Assembly: GCA_004559845.1 (NCBI GenBank)
Contig: SFWW01000113.1
Coordinates: forward strand, 1-5,255
From: a bacterium
GTDB taxonomy: Bacteria > Bacteroidota > Bacteroidia > Bacteroidales > Muribaculaceae
Length of the DNA stretch: 5,255 nt
Direction: 5' to 3'
Below, one piece after another: positions 1 to 5,255 of this stretch (its first letter is position 1; each line of letters opens with the position of its first letter). A program made the position numbers and the translations under genes. The notes beneath the pieces are model-generated. The model did not search any database. It had not been told where the DNA came from and saw only the letters and a program-made list of their open reading frames with translations.

Positions 1-105
1 CTCCAAAAAGGAAAAGACGCCGATGTGCTCATCTTGGATGCCGACCTCAAACTCCGCGCCGTGTTCGCTATGGGACAATTGGTGGAAGGCACCAACAAAC
101 TGTAA
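1..105 (+). CDS. nagA: Amidohydrolase C-terminus, probably N-acetylglucosamine-6-phosphate deacetylase (partial, 5' end outside window)
   Basis: Frame 1 is open from the first base and ends at TAA 103-105, leaving 34 residues. The segment KGKDADVLILD followed by a short beta strand and MGQLVEG is the closing beta-sandwich strand pattern of metal-dependent amidohydrolases. In NagA and relatives this small domain packs against the TIM barrel. In NagA, the barrel removes acetate from GlcNAc-6-phosphate in the cytoplasm, feeding amino-sugar catabolism and cell-wall recycling. The ending GTNKL resembles my memory of Bacteroidales NagA proteins. The metal ligands and catalytic Asp lie upstream of the window, so another amidohydrolase such as a dihydroorotase-like enzyme or a dipeptidase cannot be excluded. 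A strong terminator follows 36 nt after the stop, so this is the end of its transcription unit. Confidence 0.55.
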   Translation, partial: LQKGKDADVLILDADLKLRAVFAMGQLVEGTNKL

Positions 106-141
106 AGCCCCCATATCGCAATCCCTTCAAAAGTTTTGATA

Positions 142-175
142 AGGCTATAGCCTGCCTCGGCTATAGCCTCATTTT
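142..175 (+). terminator. Rho-independent terminator after the amidohydrolase
   Basis: The 10-mer GGCTATAGCC, itself a palindrome, occurs at 143-152 and again at 159-168. With the flanking A142:T169 pair this gives an 11-bp stem and a 6-nt loop (TGCCTC), followed by CATTTTT. It lies 36 nt after the stop codon and about 90 nt before the next promoter, separating the two transcription units. Because each arm is self-complementary, other foldings are possible. Confidence 0.85.
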
Positions 176-234
176 TCACCGGAAAAACCCCGCTTTTCGC
201 CTGAAAAATCAAATTTCACACTATTTTTACATCC

Positions 235-270
235 TTTTTGAGATTATCCCCTCAAAATGTATTATATTTG
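235..270 (+). promoter_or_regulatory. Bacteroidetes-type promoter for the surface-protein pseudogene
   Basis: TATATTTG at 263-270 fits the -7 consensus TAnnTTTG. TTTTTG at 235-240 supplies a -33 TTG, but the gap of 22 nt is slightly longer than the usual 19-21. Transcription should start near 276, giving an A/T-rich leader of about 43 nt. No Shine-Dalgarno sequence is visible before the ATG, which is normal in this phylum. Confidence 0.65.
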
Positions 271-318
271 TGGCATCAAATCAAACTTTTTTATACAAAC
301 GCATAAATTATTAAACTT

Positions 319-1681
319 ATGAAAAAATTTTCTCTCTTATTCTCCATGTTGTTGATTGCCCTCCTCGGCAACGCAGCAACCGTGACCGACGTCCTCACAG
401 CAGAGGCGATGGGCTTATCTGCCAGTTACGAAGATCGCACTCATGGTTTCGGTGAACGTCAATACATTAGCAATGCTTATAAGAGTGATAAAGGAGCCAT
501 CCAATTGCGCTCTAAGAATAATTCCGGTATTATTTGCACTCAAAGCAATGGCAACATTCGTACAGTAACAATTTCAGTGGAAAGTGGTACCAACCAGGTT
601 GATGTGTATGGTTCGAACACTGCCTATAACGCTGTTTCCAATCTTTATGATACCGCAAAAAAGGGTACTCTTCTTGGCTCTTTGAAAGCATCCGGAACAA
701 TCACTGTAGAAGGTGACTATCCTTATGTAGCTATCCGTTCAAACAAAAACACTATCTATCTGAATAGCATCGAATTGGTATGGGAAACTTCTTCTGCACC
801 CGTGAACAAGTGCGCAAAGCCCACTTTCACTCAATCGGGTATGTTGTTCACTGATTTGTCTTTCTGGGCCAATTCCGGCGAAAGCAAAGAATTCAACATT
901 GCTTGCACCACCGAAGGCGTTACAATCCACTATTTAGTGTACGACCCCAACAATGCTCCTGACTTCGCTACTGCCAATTTCTTGGTTTACGATGAAGCCT
1001 CTCCCATCCAGCTCGCTTGCCCGGGCAACTATGGCATCGCTGCTTATGCCACCCTCGAGGGCTACGACAATAGTGATATCGCAACTGCTACCGTTACCGC
1101 TAAAGAATATCAGATATCTCTGGGTGCGCGACGATGCAGGTGATCCTCTCCTCGTGTTCGGCTCTATCGGTGACTACTACAATGGCCAACAATTTGAAGC
1201 AGGCTCTTTGGTAGGTTCGTATGCACTCTATCAAGGTATGGCTGAATTGGCCTCGCCTACCGTGATTAAACCCGTGCTCGGCACTGATTATGATGTGCCC
1301 GAAAAAACTCTCCCCGTAGAAATGACTGTAAGCCAAATCACTAAAAACGACTACAGCAAATTCGTGAAACTCAAACACGTGACTTTCAACACCACCGACA
1401 ACACTATCGTGGGTGATGATGCTGCCACATTGCCTTTCTTCGCCAAAAGATTCAACTTCACTGTTCCCGAAAACATCAACGATGCTTACAATGTGACCGG
1501 TGTCATTGAACTCTACAAAGATAAAGCTCAAATCTGCCCCATCTCCGTGGAAGTGAGCACCGGTATCAACGACGTTACCGCTACTCAAGCCCTGAAGGCT
1601 CAAAAGGTTATCGAAAACGGACAAATCTACATCATCGCAGATGGTAAGAAATACAATGTGATGGGTGCAGAAGTGAAATAA
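319..1681 (+). pseudogene. Secreted multidomain surface protein, frameshifted with an apparent internal deletion
   Basis: The product starts MKKFSLLFSMLLIALLGNA, a clear signal peptide of about 19 residues. Residues about 20-157 form a beta-rich module of a kind common in Bacteroidales surface proteins. Residues 165 to about 262 resemble the chitobiase/beta-hexosaminidase C-terminal domain family (CHB_HEX_C_1), a small beta-sandwich without catalytic residues. Frame 1 then ends in LGARRCR at the stop 1141-1143. In frame 2, from about 1106, protein-like sequence resumes at YLWVRDDAGDPLLVFG, an OB-fold-like strand pair. It runs to 1681 and ends in a 39-residue tail from GINDV through GQIYIIADGKKYN to VMGAEVK. 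Tails of this kind are frequent on Bacteroidales exported proteins and may be sorting signals. The shift is net +1. The OB-like domain also lacks its expected first strands, so a deletion of roughly 60-100 nt (2 mod 3) fits better than one inserted base. The broken gene can still make a 274-residue secreted protein without the OB-like domain or tail. An assembly error is possible. Exact function is unknown. Confidence 0.75.
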
Positions 1682-1714
1682 TCATCTTCCTCACACACAT
1701 TTTTAGCTCTATAA

Positions 1715-1750
1715 GGAAAAGGGTGCCCAAATGGGCATCCTTTTCCCTTT
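1715..1750 (+). terminator. Hairpin terminator after the surface-protein pseudogene
   Basis: GGAAAAGGGTGCCC at 1715-1728 pairs with GGGCATCCTTTTCC at 1733-1746 (14 bp, one G-U, loop AAAT). The tract after the stem is weak (CTTTGC), but the 3' arm itself contains TTTT. It lies 33 nt after the stop at 1681 and faces the tRNA terminator coming from the other strand, so the two convergent units are insulated. Confidence 0.7.
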
Positions 1751-1774
1751 GCACACATTTTTCCGGAGGAAGAT

Positions 1775-1808
1775 AAAAAAAGCGAGACTTGCTACTGCAA
1801 ATCTCGCT

Positions 1809-1809
<1 letters not shown>
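1775..1809 (-). terminator. Rho-independent terminator of the tRNA-His gene
   Basis: On the minus strand, a 13-bp stem (arms at plus positions 1797-1809 and 1780-1792, one G-U) with the 4-nt loop AGTA runs directly into seven T residues (plus-strand A7 at 1775-1781). The stem begins at the last base of the tRNA CCA end, leaving almost no trailer before the hairpin. Confidence 0.9.
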
Positions 1810-1886
<77 letters not shown>

Positions 1887-1906
1887 ATGTGTCGGTTTAA
1901 CGGGTG

Positions 1907-1937
1907 CAAAGGTAGCACATATTTTTCACTTATGCAA
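1907..1937 (-). promoter_or_regulatory. Promoter of the tRNA-His gene
   Basis: On the minus strand, TTG (plus 1935-1937), a 20-nt spacer and TACCTTTG (plus 1907-1914) match the Bacteroidetes primary-sigma promoter exactly. The -7 element ends 20 nt before the mature tRNA 5' end at 1886, leaving a very short 5' leader for RNase P to remove. Confidence 0.88.
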
Positions 1938-2116
1938 CTTTTCTCCAAAAAACTTTCCCAAAATCTTCACGGCTCTTTCATTTAAAAACGGATATGATTG
2001 CCCGCTTTTGTGGCGTGCAACGAAAATAAAGCCGCCTCCGCATGTAATAGCTGCCCCCGCGCAGCCGGGGCAATGATGGCTGAGTGTGCTTTAGATGTAT
2101 GGAAAAGAACAAAAAG

Positions 2117-2271
2117 TCGCCACGGTGGTGATGTGAGGGCTGACGCCCTTTCGTGGGTGTGATGCCAAAATCTAACGGGAAGCAAGCTCCACCGTTATCT
2201 TTTGCCTTCACGCCCACGGTGACTCGCAAAGCTCGCCACTCACATCCCTCACCGTTGCGAAAAAAAAGTCG
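2117..2271. repeat. Imperfect palindrome with 9-bp direct repeats (candidate inserted element B)
   Basis: TCGCCACGGTG at 2117-2127 is the inverted partner of 2250-2260 (10 of 11). ATGTGAG at 2131-2137 pairs with 2239-2245. 2153-2178 pairs with 2192-2217 (21 of 26), leaving a 13-nt loop at 2179-2191. Together the arms of about 65-70 nt fold around a centre at 2185-2188. The 9-mer AAAAAGTCG sits just left (2111-2119) and just right (2263-2271), with a further copy at 2282-2290. That arrangement resembles a target-site duplication. No coding sequence is present. Confidence 0.6.
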
Positions 2272-2325
2272 CTTCGCGAAAAAAAAGTCGGCTTCGCCGA
2301 AAAAAAACACGCCTACCGCAAAAAA
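2260..2325. repeat. Phased A-tract tandem units, probable curved DNA
   Basis: Runs of A occur at 2260-2267 (A8), 2279-2286 (A8), 2300-2307 (A8) and 2320-2325 (A6). They start 19, 21 and 20 bp apart, close to two helical turns each. Between them lie short GC-rich segments; the first two are small palindromes (GTCGCTTCGCG, GTCGGCTTCGCCG). A-tracts in helical phase are known to bend DNA. The bend here is inferred, and any biological role is unknown. Confidence 0.65.
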
Positions 2326-2386
2326 CTACAGCATCGTTTGGAAGGTAGGGACATGCCACCGCCATGTAATCCCTGCGCACCTTACA

Positions 2387-2510
2387 ATCAGACAGCACAT
2401 TAAATGTAGGGGCGCAATATTTTGCGCCCGCCCCTCAATGCCCCGCCAGGTTGTATCCCACTATCAGACAGCGCATTAAATGTGCGGGCGCAAAATATTG
2501 CGCCCCTACA
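2387..2510. repeat. Paired REP-like palindromes with a repeated leader
   Basis: A 21-nt leader beginning ATCAGACAGC and ending CATTAAATGT occurs at 2387-2407 and 2463-2483 with one mismatch. Each copy is followed by a palindrome, in opposite orientations: 2405-2431 and 2484-2510 are perfect reverse complements over 27 nt. Each palindrome is also a hairpin by itself: GGGCGCAA and TTGCGCCC with a 4-nt loop, at 2410-2429 and 2486-2505. This resembles REP/BIME elements (repetitive extragenic palindromes), which in other bacteria are spread by RAYT-type Y1 transposases. No such gene is in the window. Confidence 0.7.
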
Positions 2511-2696
2511 AGATGTTGAGTCCATTCTCGGCAGCGGCTCCACCCATTACATGCCCCAAATGCAACTGTCGACGAACACGATATATCCTGCAAGCTATAG
2601 GCGCAGTTTTTTTTCGGCGAAGCCGACTTTTTGTTCTCCTTCATCCATCCAAAGCCACCCTCGCTCCCCCCCCAAAAAGGAACTTCTCTATTGGTA

Positions 2697-2743
2697 TTGC
2701 CCACTGCGAACGCCATCCTTAACTTTGCCACCAAGTTCTTTGA
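2697..2743 (+). promoter_or_regulatory. Promoter-like site followed by a boxA-like motif
   Basis: TTG at 2697-2699, a 20-nt spacer and TAACTTTG at 2720-2727 fit the Bacteroidetes promoter pattern as well as the tRNA promoter does, but on the plus strand. GTTCTTTGA follows at 2735-2743, continuing TATGTTGACA. This resembles the boxA antitermination motif that I recall from Bacteroidetes rRNA leaders. A start near 2733 would place the motif at the very 5' end of the RNA. No plus-strand gene follows. Transcription would run through the 9-bp repeat and antisense into the DUF3843-type gene. A chance match is possible. Confidence 0.45.
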
Positions 2744-2780
2744 TATGTTGACAAAATAGCAATCCGAAAATCCACAGAAA

Positions 2781-2843
2781 GTGTTTCGGGTGTTTCGGGT
2801 GTTTCAGGTGTTCCGGGTGTTTCAGGTGTTTCAGGTGTTTCAA
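2781..2843. repeat. 9-bp tandem repeat (minisatellite), seven copies
   Basis: Seven contiguous copies of GTGTTTCRG fill 2781-2843: two with CGG, one with CAG, one GTGTTCCGG, two with CAG and a last one ending CAA. It lies 17 nt after the stop of the DUF3843-type gene, which reads the other strand. No spacers separate the copies, so it is not a CRISPR. Because the unit is a multiple of three, copy-number changes would not shift a reading frame. On the minus strand it could encode (LKH)n or (ETP)n, but no supported gene reads it. Confidence 0.9.
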
Positions 2844-2860
2844 CCGTTCGCGCAGCGCGT

Positions 2861-4078
2861 CTACTCCTCCGTTGCGTAGTATTCTTGCAGGTAGAGGCGG
2901 GCGAGGAAGTCCCAATTTTCGTGGAGCAGGGTGCCGGTCGTGTCGCCGGGCAGTTGCGCATCAGGCAGCAGTTGGTGGCAAAAGAGGTAGCGGATAAGGT
3001 CGGCGGGACATCTGCCGCGTTCTGTCAGTAGGGTGTGGGCTTCGCGCCGGGCGGCTGTTTTATCGTAGAGCGCATTGCCGGGCATCGCCACATATTGAGC
3101 CACATTGGGCGCAATGAGGATGCCGTGAGCTTTGTTGGCGAGCACCACAAAATGCTTGTGTGGCTTCAAGTTCGGGAAAATGCCGCCGCGTTCGGCTTCC
3201 CATCCCATCCCCTCTATCAAAAATTGCTGCAAGGTTTTATAGTCGGCAAAAAAGGCGATTTCTTTGCCGGTGGCTTTCACAAAATCGGTGTAGAGCGGAT
3301 GTTCGCGCGTGGCTGTTGCCGTCTTTTTCGAGTGGGGCAGATGCCCGGTTGCCATCATTTCCACCCACTGTCCGATGGGCAGTGCCAGTGGTCCGCAGGG
3401 TTGGCTGAGCATCAGTCGGTCGAGCAAATCCTGAATTTTTTCAGCGGCTTTTTCGCCCTCTTTTTGGAGTATTTCGTGGGCTTCGATTTGTGCGTTGGCA
3501 ATAGCTATTTTGGCGGCGTGCTTCAGGAAATAGCAGTGGTAGAACAGCCAAGAACTCAGTTCAAAAATACTGTTCGCATCGTTCGCATCGTCGGGGTCAA
3601 CCCCAATTTTCAGGTTGTAGGTGCGGGCTTCCGGTGCGTGCTCATACACCTCGTCGAGCATCTCGAAAAACCGCTCTGCCAGGCGCTCAATATCTTCGTG
3701 TAGGGGCGAAATGTTGAAATTATGGTAATGCTGCCCTTCGATGGCGTACCAAATCATGAACCGCAGGTCGTCGAGGTTGAGTTCGTCGATGGTGTAGGCA
3801 TCGGTGTGAGGGTAGAAGGGGATGGATTTGCCGTAGAGGTGGCGATGCATCATGGTGAACGACCGCCAAATGCCGGCATCGGTCACGATGTCTTGAAAAT
3901 AGCCTACCACGGCGAGCACCACGGCTTCGCGTTGGGCATCACTGAGGGAGGGTAGGGCGCCGATTTTGTCCCATTCCTTTGCCAATTTCCCGGCAAGGCG
4001 CAGATAGTATTCCTCCACCTCGGTCACCTTGTGGGCGTAGGGCTGCATCCGCATAAATTTTTTTGCTGATATTTCCAT
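2861..4078 (-). CDS. DUF3843-type family protein, function unknown
   Basis: 405 residues, intact, starting at ATG 4078 and ending at TAG 2863-2861. The start is supported by the promoter 25 nt upstream and by the N-terminal segment MQPYAHKV...EEYYLRL (residues 11-28), which resembles the opening of Bacteroidetes DUF3843 proteins as I remember them. The C-terminus ENWDFLARLYLQEYY (387-401) also fits. The length is typical of that family. No signal peptide or membrane segment is visible, so it should be cytoplasmic and mostly helical. Residues 187-222 are rich in Ala, Glu and Lys and could form a long helix. 316-340 (KAHGILIAPN, then MPGNALYD) looks like a conserved core. I see no recognisable catalytic motif. 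An in-frame 9-bp duplication (3572-3580 and 3581-3589) gives DANDAN at 164-169. It is a single-gene unit bounded upstream by its own promoter. No clear terminator follows the stop. The family assignment is from memory. Confidence 0.75.
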   Translation of the reverse strand: MEISAKKFMRMQPYAHKVTEVEEYYLRLAGKLAKEWDKIGALPSLSDAQREAVVLAVVGYFQDIVTDAGIWRSFTMMHRHLYGKSIPFYPHTDAYTIDELNLDDLRFMIWYAIEGQHYHNFNISPLHEDIERLAERFFEMLDEVYEHAPEARTYNLKIGVDPDDANDANSIFELSSWLFYHCYFLKHAAKIAIANAQIEAHEILQKEGEKAAEKIQDLLDRLMLSQPCGPLALPIGQWVEMMATGHLPHSKKTATATREHPLYTDFVKATGKEIAFFADYKTLQQFLIEGMGWEAERGGIFPNLKPHKHFVVLANKAHGILIAPNVAQYVAMPGNALYDKTAARREAHTLLTERGRCPADLIRYLFCHQLLPDAQLPGDTTGTLLHENWDFLARLYLQEYYATEE

Positions 4079-4103
4079 CGTTCTCGCTTGTTTTTTATCG
4101 ATG

Positions 4104-4111
4104 CAAAGATA
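4104..4111 (-). promoter_or_regulatory. Promoter -7 element of the DUF3843-type gene
   Basis: TATCTTTG on the minus strand fits TAnnTTTG and lies 25 nt before the ATG. The -33 TTG expected about 20 nt further upstream (near plus 4132) is not present, so the site may be weak or need an activator. Confidence 0.55.
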
Positions 4112-4147
4112 GCATTATTTGCCGTTTTTCTCCCCATCTTTGGCTGT

Positions 4148-4185
4148 AAAAAAAGTGTACCCACCTCCGCGGGCGGGCACACTTT
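4148..4185 (-). terminator. Terminator of the right-hand surface-protein gene
   Basis: On the minus strand, AAAGTGTGCCC (plus 4185-4175) pairs with GGGTACACTTT (plus 4162-4152): 11 bp with one G-U and a 12-nt loop. It runs into seven T residues (plus A7 at 4148-4154). It lies 28 nt after the stop of the surface-protein gene and about 37 nt before the next promoter, so the two minus-strand genes are separate units. Confidence 0.85.
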
Positions 4186-4213
4186 CAGGAAATATGAAGT
4201 AATATAGTTGTGT

Positions 4214-5255
4214 TTACCGGATGATTTTTGTGGTGGTAATGCTACCGTTGGCGCGTGTTTCCATCTTGATGTTCACGCCTTTGAAGGGGGTGGTAGAACT
4301 TCTGCCAAACATGTCGAAGTAGGTTACATTCACCACCTCTGCTTCCACTTCGGTCACCACTGTGGGACCGCCATTGTAAATCACATTCACCGTGGCTTCG
4401 CTCACATACACTTTTTGTACCTCGTCGGCGCTCAGCGCCTCTATGCCGCTATCCGAACCGGGCTTGGTGGGTGTGGAGTACATGCGCACAATGTAGGTCA
4501 CTTCTTTGTTGCCTCCTTCGCTGAAAGCCTTGGCTAAATAAATATCATCCACGATGGTGATAGCTGTGCTTGCAGTGGCGTCACCAATGGGGTAGTACGA
4601 CTTCACATTATTGTACGAAGTGCTCCATCCTTTGCCATTTTGGTCTTTGAGCTTGTTGAGCAGCACTTCGGTGGTTTCATTTTTTGGAGCCCTCCACACG
4701 CGATAGTACACCACGTATGGTGCAATCTCCGATGCCGTGAATGGCTGAATCTTCACATTCCCGGCATAGGCATACTCGCCGGTGGGTTCGCCTTTTTGTG
4801 TATAAATGCCATAGTGGCTGGTGGCAGTGGTTTCCACTAAAGAACCTTGCACTTTGGCAGGGTTGGTGCCGTAGGTGTTGGTGCCGAATTGGGAGTTGAC
4901 GGTGATTTGCCCGGTGTAGTAGGTTACATCGTTGCTCACTATGTCGGCGTTAGCGCTGATGGTACCCATATATTGCAAGTTGTTGCCTTTGTAGATGTCC
5001 CACGAGCTCACGGCATCGTATTTCTTTTCATTCGAAACGCTCATTTCCACCTTCGCCACATCGCTCAGGGCGAGGCTACGGGCGGTGTCGGCTTGCATTT
5101 CCTGCACAGTGTATTCGCGAGGGTAGCTCGACGACATGGTGCTGCAATACACCGGAATTTCCACTTGCTCAATGTGCAGTGCACGTGCGGCGTCTTCCAC
5201 TTCAATGAAATAGTAGTAGGAGCCTGCTTGGTCGCCGCCATTAGCGGTGGAAGCC
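4214..5255 (-). CDS. Large secreted surface protein, C-terminal part (5' end outside window)
   Basis: The minus frame is open from the right edge to TAA 4216-4214, giving 346 visible residues. It has no start in the window: a GTG at 5200 is internal, because the frame continues upstream with GGDQAGSYYYFIEVEDAA, which looks like ordinary protein. The visible part is rich in Thr, Ser, Tyr and Val, suggesting beta-sandwich domains of an exported protein. I see no catalytic motif and cannot name the domains. The last 37 residues, from VTYFDMFGR through GVNI to TTTKIIR, follow the pattern of C-terminal sorting-type tails of Bacteroidales (compare type IX secretion signals: a DMxGR strand, a turn, a G-(V/I)-(N/Y)-I strand, ending in Lys/Arg). 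Its role is probably surface attachment, adhesion or glycan handling; this is inference. A terminator follows 28 nt after the stop. Confidence 0.8.
   Translation of the reverse strand, partial: ASTANGGDQAGSYYYFIEVEDAARALHIEQVEIPVYCSTMSSSYPREYTVQEMQADTARSLALSDVAKVEMSVSNEKKYDAVSSWDIYKGNNLQYMGTISANADIVSNDVTYYTGQITVNSQFGTNTYGTNPAKVQGSLVETTATSHYGIYTQKGEPTGEYAYAGNVKIQPFTASEIAPYVVYYRVWRAPKNETTEVLLNKLKDQNGKGWSTSYNNVKSYYPIGDATASTAITIVDDIYLAKAFSEGGNKEVTYIVRMYSTPTKPGSDSGIEALSADEVQKVYVSEATVNVIYNGGPTVVTEVEAEVVNVTYFDMFGRSSTTPFKGVNIKMETRANGSITTTKIIR

Larger units (their letters stand above)
2088..2655. repeat. Large interrupted inverted repeat (candidate palindromic non-autonomous element A)
   Basis: The outer arms 2088-2119 and 2624-2655 are inverted copies, 27 of 32 positions identical without gaps, starting GCTTT and ending AAAAAGTCG when read inward. 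Inside, 2282-2308 and 2606-2632 form a perfect 27-bp inverted pair (core GTCGGCTTCGCCG between A-tracts). 2363-2370 pairs with 2546-2553, and 2405-2431 pairs perfectly with 2484-2510. The three inner pairs share one centre near 2457-2458. The outermost pair joins this symmetry only if about 171 bp (2120-2290) is removed from the left arm. No open frame inside looks like a transposase. The sequence facts are firm; mobility is inference. Confidence 0.7.
1938..2860. other. Gene-free intergenic region rich in inverted repeats
   Basis: No credible gene is visible on either strand. The open frames here overlap, are biased by A-tracts and GC-rich hairpins, and give low-complexity proteins. Reading left to right: 1938-2087 has no strong signal except a small hairpin, TGCCCC/GGGGCA at 2052-2057/2067-2072. 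2088-2655 holds large nested inverted repeats. 2656-2690 holds a C8 run at 2666-2673 followed by A5. 2697-2743 holds a promoter-like site and a boxA-like motif. 2781-2843 holds a 9-bp tandem repeat. The octamer CATGTAAT recurs at 2041-2048 and 2363-2370, and inverted at 2546-2553. Confidence 0.8.

Noticed and set aside
1095..1143. Programmed +1 frameshift joining the two parts of the surface protein
   Set aside because: No slippery codon, stop-linked shift site or stimulatory structure is visible, and the OB-like domain would still lack its first strands.
1100..1624. Minus-strand open frame of 174 codons opposite the surface-protein pseudogene
   Set aside because: Antisense shadow of sequence whose plus-strand frame gives a recognisable domain and tail.
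2153..2479. Plus-strand open frame of 108 codons, and others through 2751, in the repeat region
   Set aside because: They run through A-tracts and palindromes, give Lys/Ser/Pro-rich low-complexity sequence, overlap in several frames and lack conserved protein patterns.
2735..2780. Start of an rRNA operon after the boxA-like motif
   Set aside because: No 16S rRNA sequence follows. The DNA passes into the 9-bp repeat and the opposite-strand gene.
2781..2843. Possible CRISPR array
   Set aside because: The 9-bp units are contiguous with no spacers, and no cas genes are present.
2688..2961. Two minus-strand open frames with LKH or ETP repeats overlapping the end of the DUF3843-type gene
   Set aside because: They exist because the 9-bp repeat has no stop in those frames. 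No promoter or start context supports them.
3035..3703. Long plus-strand open frame of 222 codons antisense to the DUF3843-type gene
   Set aside because: It is a shadow of a well-supported gene. Its translation is rich in Gly, Phe, Val and His with no domain pattern.
4214..5200. GTG at 5200 as the true start of the right-hand gene
   Set aside because: The frame stays open and protein-like to the window edge, and no signal peptide follows the GTG, as an exported protein would need.

Overview
The window looks like a chromosomal segment of a gut-type Bacteroidales bacterium (Muribaculaceae, Prevotellaceae or a close relative). Four things point there. Promoters match the Bacteroidetes primary-sigma pattern (TTG, about 20 nt, TAnnTTTG). 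Translation starts lie in A-rich leaders without a Shine-Dalgarno sequence. Two secreted beta-rich proteins carry C-terminal tails like those seen in this group. One gene belongs to what I recognise as the Bacteroidetes family DUF3843.

Layout, left to right. (1) 1-105: the last 34 codons of an amidohydrolase, probably N-acetylglucosamine-6-phosphate deacetylase, followed by a strong terminator. (2) 319-1681: a gene with its own promoter for a secreted multidomain surface protein. It is broken by a net +1 frame change near 1105, where the start of an OB-like domain also seems to be missing. (3) 1715-1937: facing terminators, then a complete tRNA-His(GTG) on the minus strand with a canonical promoter. 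(4) 1938-2860: about 920 bp with no credible gene but much structure: long inverted repeats, one apparently inserted inside the other; paired REP-like hairpins; helically phased A-tracts; a plus-strand promoter-like site beside a boxA-like motif; and a 9-bp tandem repeat. (5) 2861-4078: an intact minus-strand DUF3843-type gene with its own promoter. (6) 4148-4185: a terminator. (7) 4214-5255: the C-terminal part of a large minus-strand surface protein that runs off the right edge.

The genes do not form one pathway. Strands alternate, and the promoters and terminators separate them into single-gene units. I see no CRISPR array, transposase, reverse transcriptase, toxin-antitoxin pair or defence gene. 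The most unusual part is the intergenic region 2088-2843. Its inverted repeats can be read directly. The idea that they are nested, non-autonomous palindromic elements is my inference and depends on finding further copies and empty sites in related genomes.
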